From Clostridium carboxidivorans P7 (GTDB lineage Bacteria; Bacillota; Clostridia; Clostridiales; Clostridiaceae), in contig NZ_CP011803.1 of assembly GCF_001038625.1 (NCBI RefSeq), forward strand, positions 2,418,001 through 2,482,000: 64,000 nt of DNA, given 5' to 3'. The notes under the pieces are model-generated. The model saw only the letters and a program-made list of their open reading frames with translations, was not told the origin of the DNA and did no database searches. Made by a program: the position numbers and the translations under genes. Positions 26,914 through 34,648 of this stretch are shown here, piece by piece (the stretch's first letter is position 1; every line of letters begins with the position of its first letter).

Positions 26914-27105
26914 TTACTTAACTTGGTTAAGTCTCTCCAGTAATTTTTCAACATCAATTCCATGAACTGCAGCTGCTTGTTCAATACTTTCAGCTTGAGA
27001 AGAAGGACATCCAATGCATCCCATTCCAAAATCCATAAGTACCTGTACTGCTTCTTGTCCCATTTTTACGATATCTTTTATCAATGTTTGTTTTTCTACT
27101 TTCAT
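26914..27105 (-). CDS. DUF1858 redox-disulfide domain protein
   Basis: A 63-residue protein with the family core DIVKMGQEAVQVLMDFGMGCIGCP; the CXXC pair (about residues 30-33) is thought to be redox active, and related domains accompany hybrid-cluster proteins. It is preceded by a perfect MarR-type palindrome and followed by the tandem [2Fe-2S] gene. Confidence 0.88.
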   Translation of the reverse strand: MKVEKQTLIKDIVKMGQEAVQVLMDFGMGCIGCPSSQAESIEQAAAVHGIDVEKLLERLNQVK

Positions 27106-27143
27106 TTATATATCTCCTCTCTTTTATTAATACTAATTAGTTA

Positions 27144-27159
27144 ATTACTAATTAGTAAT
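27144..27159. promoter_or_regulatory. Predicted MarR operator before the DUF1858/BFD genes
   Basis: ATTACTAATTAGTAAT, a perfect 16-base palindrome; a looser copy overlaps at 27129-27142. Identical bases occur at 27646-27661. Confidence 0.8.
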
Positions 27160-27176
27160 ATAATTTTAAAATATAA

Positions 27177-27196
27177 GGTGTATACTTTTATACACC
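27177..27196 (-). terminator. Short hairpin at the end of marR
   Basis: GGTGTATA and TATACACC around a four-base loop overlap the last codons of the gene; the tail TTATATTTT follows on the minus strand. Confidence 0.65.
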
Positions 27197-27634
27197 AGAT
27201 AATTTCTTTAATAAAGTTATTAGGGCTTCCTTTTCCTCAGTTGTTAAAACACTGAAAATTTCATTTATATTCTCTACATGTCTGGGAAAAATACTTTCTA
27301 TCAATTCTCTGCCTTTTTCTGTAATACTAATTAAGTTAACCCTTCTATCCTTGGCATCAACACATCTTTTAACTAAGTCTTCCTTAGCTAGATTATCTAT
27401 AACGACGGTCATATTGCCACCTGTAGCTAAAGTTTTCTCAAGTATTTCACAAATTTTTAGATCGCCTTTGTGGTATAACATTTCAAGTACAGCAAATTGA
27501 GAAATCGTTAAACCTCCCTCCTTAATTGTCCTTTGTTCTTTTTTGCGAACTGTTTGACTAGTTCTGCTTAATACTATTAGTGTCTTTAAATTTAAATCAC
27601 TTAATTCACCATAAGATATTTTTTCTTTACTCAT
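27188..27634 (-). CDS. MarR family transcriptional regulator
   Basis: A 148-residue winged-helix protein: LTISQFAVLEMLYHKGDL, KTLATGGNMTVVIDNLAKEDLVKR, and the wing DAKDRRVNLISITEKG. The shared 16-base palindrome in front of this gene and of the DUF1858 gene points to autoregulation plus control of the redox genes downstream. No good ribosome site precedes the ATG; the operator fills that space. Confidence 0.92.
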   Translation of the reverse strand: MSKEKISYGELSDLNLKTLIVLSRTSQTVRKKEQRTIKEGGLTISQFAVLEMLYHKGDLKICEILEKTLATGGNMTVVIDNLAKEDLVKRCVDAKDRRVNLISITEKGRELIESIFPRHVENINEIFSVLTTEEKEALITLLKKLSGV

Positions 27635-27645
27635 GTAAATAATAT

Positions 27646-27661
27646 ATTACTAATTAGTAAT
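27646..27661. promoter_or_regulatory. Predicted MarR operator before marR
   Basis: Identical to 27144-27159; lies 12 bases upstream of the marR start codon. Confidence 0.8.
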
Positions 27662-27708
27662 ATTGTCAAGTATATTTAAAATAGATTTTTTTATCAGCAG
27701 ACACAATC

Positions 27709-27785
27709 CTTCACCTATGTTAAAATTTTCTTTAGTAGTCATAGAATAAATTTCTTTCAATTAACTAAAAACTAAGGGTAAATCT
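27709..27785 (-). pseudogene. Fragment of a 4Fe-4S/FMN membrane protein gene
   Basis: About 75 bases match 24578-24645, the part of the 4Fe-4S/FMN gene encoding LKEIYSMIVKGNFNIGE. Here one in-frame stop is present (LVFS*LKEIYSM) and both ends are missing. Confidence 0.75.
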
Positions 27786-27843
27786 CTTTTTTCTTTGTTA
27801 TAAAAATTCTTTATACCTATTATTCGGAACAAGGAGTGAAAAT

Positions 27844-28713
27844 ATGGAGGAAAAATATAACGACTTAAAGCTTGCAGAACGAGGTGCTCGTATAAGTATT
27901 ATAGCTTATATTGCATTATCTTTATTAAAACTTAGTATAGGATATATATATAATTCAGAAGCCCTAATGGCAGATGGATTGAATAATACAACCGATATAA
28001 TTGCTTCATTAGCTGTTCTAATTGGATTAAAGATATCAAGAAAGCCGGCAGATGAAAATCATCATTATGGTCATTTTAGAGCTGAAACTATTGCTTCACT
28101 CATTGCATCTTTTATTATGATAGCTGTAGGATTAGATGTTTTATATAATGCAGTTCATTCTATTATCTACTTTAAGTCTAAGGCCCCCGACTTAATTGCT
28201 TCTATAGCTGCTGTTGTCTGTGCATTAGCCATATACATGGTATATCGTTATAACAAAAAAATTGCTATTAAGATAAACAGCGCAGGTCTTATGGCTGCCG
28301 CTAAGGATAATCTTTCGGATGCTTGGGTAAGTATAGGTACAGCTGTAGGTATTGTAGCTTCTCAATTCGGGTTACCTTGGATAGACCCTCTAGCTGCAGT
28401 AATAGTAGGAATACTAATTATAAAGACTGGTTGGGATATCTTCAGAGAAGCATCACATAATCTCACAGACGGCTTTCATAAGGCAGAATTAGATAGAATA
28501 GCTGAGATAATAAATACCGTTCCAGGAGTAAGAAAAATCAAGTCCTTAAAGGCACGCTTTCATGGTAATAATATTCTCCTTGATGTGGTAGTAAGTGTTA
28601 GCTCTAAATTAAATGTTATAGAAGGACATGATATTACAATGAATATTGAAGAAAAATTGAGGAGTGAGCTTAATATTACAGAAGTTGTAATTCATGTAGA
28701 ACCCGATATTTAA
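27844..28713 (+). CDS. Cation diffusion facilitator (CDF) family transporter
   Basis: A 289-residue, six-helix metal/proton antiporter: ALMADGLNNTTDIIASL (metal-site Asp in helix 2), HHYGHFRAETIASL, DNLSDAWVSIGT (helix 5 motif) and a cytoplasmic ferredoxin-like C-terminal domain ending HVEPDI. The helix 2 N-N-T-T-D and helix 5 D-N-x-x-D pattern is seen in manganese or iron exporters (MntE/FieF group) more than in zinc types. Neighbouring iron genes make Fe2+ or Mn2+ plausible. Confidence 0.93.
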   Translation: MEEKYNDLKLAERGARISIIAYIALSLLKLSIGYIYNSEALMADGLNNTTDIIASLAVLIGLKISRKPADENHHYGHFRAETIASLIASFIMIAVGLDVLYNAVHSIIYFKSKAPDLIASIAAVVCALAIYMVYRYNKKIAIKINSAGLMAAAKDNLSDAWVSIGTAVGIVASQFGLPWIDPLAAVIVGILIIKTGWDIFREASHNLTDGFHKAELDRIAEIINTVPGVRKIKSLKARFHGNNILLDVVVSVSSKLNVIEGHDITMNIEEKLRSELNITEVVIHVEPDI

Positions 28714-28724
28714 GTAATAAATAT

Positions 28725-28784
28725 AAAATAAACTGTATCCTGTAGGACATACTCAGAAAGGCCCTTGCTTCAGGATACAGTTTA
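28725..28784 (+). terminator. Intrinsic terminator after the CDF gene
   Basis: AATAAACTGTATCCTG (28725-28740) pairs with CAGGATACAGTTTATT (28769-28784). Its sequence resembles the hairpin at 19655-19715. Confidence 0.85.
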
Positions 28785-28798
28785 TTATTTCAACATAT

Positions 28799-28836
28799 TT
28801 TTATTGTTTCATGTTTTGTGACTTGGATTTTTTCTA
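28799..28836 (-). pseudogene. Remnant of a DUF1540 gene
   Basis: The minus frame gives IEKIQVTKHE, matching SLEKIQVTKHEA of the DUF1540 protein at 19731-19889. The cysteine-bearing ends are gone. Adjacent bases are fused to the end of the repeat lipoprotein gene. Confidence 0.7.
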
Positions 28837-29856
28837 TTAAAATTGTGATTTTTGTAGTTCTTCCAACTGCTTATCCAAGTTATCAATAGCAGTGTTTAAT
28901 GTCTTACCATCAAGTGGCTTTACCTTTACTGCTGCATTTATAGCATGTAGAGGTTCTTCTATCTTTTCATATAATTCAGGTGATTTTGCTTTTACATTAT
29001 CCTCAAACTTCTTCCAGTTTATTTCTAAATATGCAGAAGTTTTTATAGTTCTTTCTTCATCATTTTGTGCAATCTTATTTTTCATTTTCTTTAAGGCATC
29101 TCTCATATTTTGAGTTCCAGTTGAAACTAAATCAGATAGTTGATACTGTTCTAACTGCTTATCTAAATTATCAATAGCGGTATTTAATGTATTAGTATCA
29201 AGTGGCTTTACCTTCACAGCTGCATTTATAGTGTGGAGAGGTTTCTCTATCTTTTCATATAATGCTGGAGATTTTACTTTCACATTATCCTCGAATTGTT
29301 TCCAATTTTCTTCTAAACCTTCTGAAGTTTTTATAGCGTTATCTTCTTCCTTATTAGATAGCTGTTCCTTCATCTTTTTTGAAACATCTCTCATATTTTG
29401 GATACCAGTTGTAGTTAAGTCTGCTAGCTTTACTTGATCTAGTTGTTTGTCCAAATTTTCCATAGCAGTATTCATAACATTTACATCAAGTGGTTTTACT
29501 TTTACTGCTGCAGTTATAGTGTGTAATGGATCCTCAACTTTTTCATATAAAGTAAAGTACTTTTCCTTAACATTATCCTCGAATATCTTCCAGTTTCCTT
29601 CTAAACCTTCTGAAGTTTTTATAACCTTGTCTTCTTCCTTATTATTAAGCTCTGTTTTCATTTGCTTAATAACCTCTTTCATGTTATTGCTTCCCTCTTG
29701 AATACTAAGAGTTTTTTGCTTTTCTGCAGAAACTTCCTGCTTAGTTTGATTTTGAGCTGAAGTTGCAGCTTGTTCAGTTTTTTGTGTGCTGCATCCTGCA
29801 AATGTTAATACTACACCTAAAGAACTTATTATAAATAATTTTTTAAAATTCATCAT
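28837..29856 (-). CDS. Lipoprotein with three helical repeats, FTR1 partner
   Basis: Signal with lipobox TFAGC (about residue 22), then three near-identical repeats of about 90 residues. Each contains N-M-(K/R)-(D/E), EGLE.NWK.FEDNVK, LYEK.E.PLH.I.AAVKVKPLD and NLDKQLE. Similar repeats form the N-terminal extracellular part of the FTR1 protein encoded just upstream, so the two probably work together outside the membrane, perhaps binding ferric iron as EfeO-like helical domains do. The ATG lies behind a GGAGAGAG-type site. Confidence 0.82.
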   Translation of the reverse strand: MMNFKKLFIISSLGVVLTFAGCSTQKTEQAATSAQNQTKQEVSAEKQKTLSIQEGSNNMKEVIKQMKTELNNKEEDKVIKTSEGLEGNWKIFEDNVKEKYFTLYEKVEDPLHTITAAVKVKPLDVNVMNTAMENLDKQLDQVKLADLTTTGIQNMRDVSKKMKEQLSNKEEDNAIKTSEGLEENWKQFEDNVKVKSPALYEKIEKPLHTINAAVKVKPLDTNTLNTAIDNLDKQLEQYQLSDLVSTGTQNMRDALKKMKNKIAQNDEERTIKTSAYLEINWKKFEDNVKAKSPELYEKIEEPLHAINAAVKVKPLDGKTLNTAIDNLDKQLEELQKSQF

Positions 29857-29897
29857 TATACTCTCTCCTTCTAATATTAAAACATCTAATTTTTACA

Positions 29898-31385
29898 TTA
29901 ATTAATTTTTAAACCTTTTGAATTTACTTTATTTAATATAACCATTGCAACTGCAACTATAATTAGAATCAACTGTGGAATAAAGCCTTCCCAAGTTGGA
30001 TACATCCCAATCCAAGCTATGCTAGGAAGCATATCGCTAGAAGTTGCAGGCAATAATCCTGCTAATTGTAATCCATTTACGCCCATGCCAGTGAACTTTA
30101 ATCCTAAATAGAAAACTAATAAGCTTGATACCATAAAAAATGGTCTCATTGGAATACGTAAACCAACCTTTAGAATGAGTAAAGCTATAATTACTAATAT
30201 AGCCATACCTATTGCAATACCAATAATTAAATCTGTTAACTTAATTGATGAGGCCATACCGATATAAAATAAAACTGTTTCAGTTCCTTCTCTAAATACT
30301 GCTAAAAAGGCTAATAATCCTAAAGAAAATAAACTACCAGTAGCTATGGCTTGTGAACTCTTATCATTGACATAGCTTTGCCATGCCTTTACACTAGATT
30401 TACTATGTAACCAATAGCTAACATACATAAGCATTACTGCAGCAAATACTCCTGTCCAACCTGCAATTAAAAAATTATTATTTCCAAAGGTACCAGATGA
30501 GAATAGAACTTTTACGATCACGGCTAGTACTATACTTACCACGAAGCCTATACCAACTCCACCATATATCCAGCCTTTCTTGTCCTCATGACCTGACCTA
30601 TTTAAATAACCAAGCAGTGCTATTACCACAAGCAGCGCTTCTAAACCTTCACGAAGTATTATAGTAATAACATCTATCATTGAATAAGAATTTCCACCCA
30701 CAAGTGGTGACAAATATGTATGCATTTTATTAATTGCCTTTAAAGCATTATCAGTTTGTACTGGACTAGTAGAAAGATATGCTTTAGCACTAACCATGTC
30801 TTTCTCTGCATCATCATATACCTTTTTAGACTTAGTAAGAACCACTCCTTCAACATCTAACCACGAAGAGCTAAAGTTATTCATGGTTTTTAAAGCAGCT
30901 TTTGTATCTCCACTATCTATTTGGGATTTTGCTTTTTCCAAAAGTACCACTAAATCCCCAATAGTAGTGCTGCTTTGTTTATTATCTTTTGAATCTTTTT
31001 TGCTGCTTTCAATATCCTTAAACTTTCCTGAAGTAAACTCCTTATCTACATCATCTAAATCCTTAAGAGCTTGTACTAGCTTGTCCTTTTGGATTGGAGT
31101 TTGAGAAAATAAAAATGTAACCATGCCCATTTTATCCTCGATACTTCCATAAGCTTCTTTTGATTCTGCCTTAACGTTATCCTCAAAATCTCTCCAGCCT
31201 TCCTGAAAATTAGCATAAGATTCTTTAGCCTTTTCCATATCACCAGACTGAACCAGTTCAACCGCTTTTAGCACAGACTGATTTGCTTTACTTAAATCCT
31301 CTTCAGCACTGGCTGCAAAAACTGTACTAGGTAAAACAGATATAGTAATCATAACAAGTAAAAATAATGCAAAAACTTTTTTCAA
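29898..31385 (-). CDS. FTR1 family high-affinity iron permease
   Basis: A 495-residue iron transporter. Signal peptide to about residue 25, two helical repeats (about 28-115 and 140-230; GWRDFEDNVK) like those in the downstream lipoprotein, then a seven-helix FTR1 domain with both iron-binding motifs, REGLE (245-249) and REGTE (365-369). These glutamates carry Fe3+ through the membrane. Start is TTG behind AAAGGAGC. It forms an operon with the lipoprotein 41 bases downstream, behind a candidate Fur box. FTR1 needs an oxidation/reduction partner; the ApbE/FMN system nearby may serve. Confidence 0.93.
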   Translation of the reverse strand: MKKVFALFLLVMITISVLPSTVFAASAEEDLSKANQSVLKAVELVQSGDMEKAKESYANFQEGWRDFEDNVKAESKEAYGSIEDKMGMVTFLFSQTPIQKDKLVQALKDLDDVDKEFTSGKFKDIESSKKDSKDNKQSSTTIGDLVVLLEKAKSQIDSGDTKAALKTMNNFSSSWLDVEGVVLTKSKKVYDDAEKDMVSAKAYLSTSPVQTDNALKAINKMHTYLSPLVGGNSYSMIDVITIILREGLEALLVVIALLGYLNRSGHEDKKGWIYGGVGIGFVVSIVLAVIVKVLFSSGTFGNNNFLIAGWTGVFAAVMLMYVSYWLHSKSSVKAWQSYVNDKSSQAIATGSLFSLGLLAFLAVFREGTETVLFYIGMASSIKLTDLIIGIAIGMAILVIIALLILKVGLRIPMRPFFMVSSLLVFYLGLKFTGMGVNGLQLAGLLPATSSDMLPSIAWIGMYPTWEGFIPQLILIIVAVAMVILNKVNSKGLKIN

Positions 31386-31465
31386 CTTTAATTGCTCCTT
31401 TCATTGGTTCTTTCAATAATAATAATTTTAAATTCAGATAAACGAAAACATATTTCATTTGAAAC

Positions 31466-31480
31466 TGAAAGTTATTATCA
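31466..31480. promoter_or_regulatory. Candidate Fur box upstream of ftr1
   Basis: TGAAAGTTATTATCA matches 12 of the 14 arm positions of the 7-1-7 Fur consensus (TGATAATNATTATCA). It lies 80 bases upstream of the FTR1 start codon. Confidence 0.5.
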
Positions 31481-31525
31481 ATCACTTGCATGGTTATTAT
31501 ATATTAATTTTTTTGAAATATCAAT

Positions 31526-31706
31526 ATGTTAAATTTACCAATTTCATAAATAGTATAATAATTTCTAAATACCACTTATGTCGTATAACTTTACAATACA
31601 TACACATATCTTTGTATTACAACGAAAAACACTGCAAAATTCAAATTTGAATTTTACAGTGTTCTGGCAAACTATTCATTTTTTCAGTTGTTACATTAAA
31701 TAAAAA
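31526..31706 (-). repeat. Intergenic terminator/promoter element, copy A
   Basis: About 180 bases of the array element described for copy C: the TCATAAATA...ATAATAATTTC left part, a TACAAT middle, the CACTGCAAAATTCAAATTTGAATTTTACAGTG hairpin (split here by description at the loop; 31630-31662) and the right flank ending in TTTTTTCAGTTGTTACATTA. It is the most leftward copy and lies between the RNA methyltransferase side and the iron operon. Confidence 0.8.
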
Positions 31707-31766
31707 TATTACATCTTAATTCAAGCATTGTTTTTTATAAAATGAGATAGTTATCTTATTTTTATT

Positions 31767-31845
31767 CAGTAATTTCTATTTTGTCAAATCATAACTCAAG
31801 TTAATTGAATTGTAGATTTCTTCAAAATGCCTCCTGAAATTACTA
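31767..31845 (-). pseudogene. Collapsed YjbR-type unit
   Basis: The minus strand has the leader AGTAATTTCAGGAGGCATTTT, then only the last codons (EEIYNSINLSYDLTK and stop). Leader and tail match those of the YjbR gene at 37839-38195, so nearly the whole coding region was deleted. Confidence 0.8.
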
Positions 31846-31861
31846 TTTATGTTTCAGTTAA

Positions 31862-33481
31862 TTATAGCACCCTTATTACAAACACATGAGGAATCAAGCC
31901 CCCACTTTCAATCTTTATAGTATCAATAATCTTAAGATACTTATTATCTATTAAACTTTCCTTAAGAAGATTTTTTTCTACTGTATAAAGAAATATCATT
32001 CCCCCTGGTCTTACAATACTAGGAATCCTATTTACAAATTCACTATATAATCTAGTATTAAAACTGCTAACTCCTGATTTACTTTCAAAAGGCATATTTG
32101 ATATCATCTCATCAAAGCGATCTCTTGAATAGAATTCTAATATATCTTCACATTTTAATTGTATATTAACATTAGCTAGGTAAGAATTTACTTCTGCATA
32201 TGCAATACCTGTGTTAAATATATCAATCCCTGTTAAACTTTTAAAATCTTTTAATTTAGCTCTTTCAATTAACATAGTTCCCGCACCACAAAACGGGTCT
32301 ATAACTTTAGCATTAGGTTTTAGCCATTTTTCTATATTTTTCATTACAATAGCTGCAGTTACAGGATTTATAGATGCAGCTAGAGCTTTTTCTCTATAAT
32401 CAAATCTATTATCCTTTAAGGTATATAGCTTAATGAAGGCACTACATAAATTGTTTTTCTCAACTATTCTAATCTCAATTTCATAAGAGGAAGGGCTATT
32501 TTTTAAATTTCCATCTGAAATTTCATCTAGTTCTCTAGATAAGTTTTTTACAAACTCCGATCTTTCCCTGCTGTGATCTGTAGTTTTAAATTCAACCCTA
32601 TACCAAAATGGGGTATTAATATCTCCTTCATGACACTGATTTAAAAAGCTTATAATATTTGTTTTTATAATTTTATCCGCTACTACCTTATAATTAAGTT
32701 CCAGATTACTACAGGATTCTAAAGGAAAAAGAAGTTCATAAAAAGTTCTACATTCGTAGACTTTTTTTAAATCCTTTTCTTCGATATATATTCCTTCAGT
32801 CACAGTTGTGCCTTTAATTGATTTTTCTTTAAGATCCATTAAAGTAATTTGAAAATGATCATTCATAGTTGTCAATATCATAGGTACAGGATTTTTAAAG
32901 CCTGTAAACTTATGGGGCTTTGGAGGAGATAATTTAGCTATAGCCCTTGTAAGTGCACGCTTTTCTTCATTTATATGTTTCTCATCCTTTGCAGCCAAGT
33001 TTTTGTCTTTTAAAGCTTTTTCTTTAATTATTAATTCTTCAAATATTGACTTAAGCTTTTCTGCATCCGAAACTCCACCACAATTTCCTATTGCAAGTAT
33101 ATATGAGGATTTTACAAATAGCTGTTCCTCTGAATCATATGCACTATATAAATCCTCTAAATATTTGGAATCACCTATTTCACCAATAATACCACATACA
33201 TTCTTTCTGACTTTAGGATCTGAATGTTTCAGAAAATCAGCAAGTTTTTGTTTAGAATGCCCCACAGTTCTTTTAAATATACCTCTAGGTTTTTCTTTCT
33301 TTATAATATCTCTTATAACAGAAAGTACTGCTCTTGGATTATCCTGATTTAAAGCTTCTGACCACAACATTGGCATTGCATTATTATAATCCCTGGAAAG
33401 TTTATCTATTATTTTAGCTCTCTTACTATCATCAGCACTTTTCAGATCTTCTATTAAATTTGTATAATTTATATCTTTCAT
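31862..33481 (-). CDS. Putative RNA methyltransferase with N-terminal HEAT-like repeats
   Basis: A 539-residue two-part protein. Residues 1-180 form HEAT-like helical repeats (AVLSVIRDIIKK, HSDPKVRKNVCGIIGEIGD). The C-terminal half is a SAM-dependent methyltransferase of the Trm14/RlmL type: PVTAAIVMKNIEKW, motif I VIDPFCGAGTMLIERA, GIDIF, and a catalytic SNMPFES in the place of NPPY. A THUMP-like region probably lies between. It probably methylates guanosine N2 in tRNA or rRNA. The HEAT fusion is unusual compared with standard Trm14/RlmL. Confidence 0.82.
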   Translation of the reverse strand: MKDINYTNLIEDLKSADDSKRAKIIDKLSRDYNNAMPMLWSEALNQDNPRAVLSVIRDIIKKEKPRGIFKRTVGHSKQKLADFLKHSDPKVRKNVCGIIGEIGDSKYLEDLYSAYDSEEQLFVKSSYILAIGNCGGVSDAEKLKSIFEELIIKEKALKDKNLAAKDEKHINEEKRALTRAIAKLSPPKPHKFTGFKNPVPMILTTMNDHFQITLMDLKEKSIKGTTVTEGIYIEEKDLKKVYECRTFYELLFPLESCSNLELNYKVVADKIIKTNIISFLNQCHEGDINTPFWYRVEFKTTDHSRERSEFVKNLSRELDEISDGNLKNSPSSYEIEIRIVEKNNLCSAFIKLYTLKDNRFDYREKALAASINPVTAAIVMKNIEKWLKPNAKVIDPFCGAGTMLIERAKLKDFKSLTGIDIFNTGIAYAEVNSYLANVNIQLKCEDILEFYSRDRFDEMISNMPFESKSGVSSFNTRLYSEFVNRIPSIVRPGGMIFLYTVEKNLLKESLIDNKYLKIIDTIKIESGGLIPHVFVIRVL

Positions 33482-33785
33482 TTAATTCTCCTCTTATGTT
33501 TCAATTTAACAGCTTCCATTATACCCCATATTGCAGAACACTTGCAACATTGCATTTAAATTTAATAATTTTATTAATGTAATTAAACTTTTTATAATAT
33601 AAATATTGAAATGCAATTACATATTTGTTATAATGTACCGTATTGTCTTGCTTATACCAAAAACTTTGTAAATTTATTCAAATTATCATCTATATTTAAT
33701 TTTAGGCAGCTGTCAAATCTTTAAAATTTATAAATTGATTAAGTTTTTAAGCAACATATATTCTAATATTTTTAGGAGGTTTTTA
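33482..33785. other. Divergent intergenic region
   Basis: About 300 AT-rich bases between the methyltransferase and the M48 protease, which must hold both promoters. I see no gene or strong hairpin; an AGGAGG site at 33775-33780 serves the protease. Confidence 0.5.
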
Positions 33786-34574
33786 ATGAATTCTTTAATT
33801 AATAAAAAGGAAAAACTATACTTCGCACTATGCTGCATATTTAGTGCACTTATATACTTATGTATCATAATGGCTCTTATTGCAGGTGAAGAAGATATCA
33901 CACTAGAATATTCACCAACTTCTATTTTTGTGGTTTATTTAATAATAGGACTACTGATATTTTTATTCACAAGAGGTATTTTTATTGGATCACTTAAGGG
34001 TAATTCCATAAAGGTTTCTCAAACACAATTTCCTGAGTTATATAATACAGCTATTGATTTTTGTAAAAAAATGTCCATGCCTCTTCCTGACATTTATATA
34101 ATGCAGTCAGGCGGAATTATTAATTCTTTTGTAACAAAATTTTTAGGAAGAAATTTTGCTGTTATTTATTCAGATGTGCTTGAATTAGCTTATGAAGATG
34201 GTCAAAATGCTGTTAATTTTGTTGTTGCTCATGAATTAGCTCATATAAAAAGAGGTCACTTAAAATGGCGCTGGCTAATTTTGCCATCATCAATTGTTCC
34301 TTTATTAAGAAAGGCTTACTCACGTGCTTGTGAGTATACTGCAGATAGCTTTGCAGCCAACCTGCAACCTGATGGAGCCGTAAATGGACTATTATTCTTA
34401 GCAGCTGGCAAAAAACTATATAAAAAAGTAAATGTAGAAGAATTTGAAAGACAAGCTTTTGAACAAACTGGTTTTTGGGTTTGGTTATCTGAAAGACATT
34501 CAAGTCATCCAAACTTAACCAAAAGAGTTAGTGCTATAAAAAACTGTAGTTCAAAGGATAACTTTAATTATTAA
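33786..34574 (+). CDS. M48 family membrane metallopeptidase
   Basis: A 262-residue zinc protease with two N-terminal membrane helices (about 12-34 and 47-68). The catalytic motif is HELAH (VVAHELAHIKRGH), with the third zinc ligand in CEYTADSFAA. Related to HtpX and to YhfN-like membrane proteases that degrade misfolded membrane proteins. The ATG at 33786 follows a perfect AGGAGG; a longer frame from 33735 has no such site. It heads a run of plus-strand envelope genes. Confidence 0.9.
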   Translation: MNSLINKKEKLYFALCCIFSALIYLCIIMALIAGEEDITLEYSPTSIFVVYLIIGLLIFLFTRGIFIGSLKGNSIKVSQTQFPELYNTAIDFCKKMSMPLPDIYIMQSGGIINSFVTKFLGRNFAVIYSDVLELAYEDGQNAVNFVVAHELAHIKRGHLKWRWLILPSSIVPLLRKAYSRACEYTADSFAANLQPDGAVNGLLFLAAGKKLYKKVNVEEFERQAFEQTGFWVWLSERHSSHPNLTKRVSAIKNCSSKDNFNY

Positions 34575-34648
34575 CAAGCTGTAAGTAACAATATATAAAC
34601 ATAACAGTTTCTAGGTACAATTTAAAATAATAGAAAAAGGAGATTACT

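Noticed and set aside
31526..31706. Insertion sequence or MITE with terminal inverted repeats
   Set aside because: I could not find convincing inverted ends or target duplications at the copy borders.
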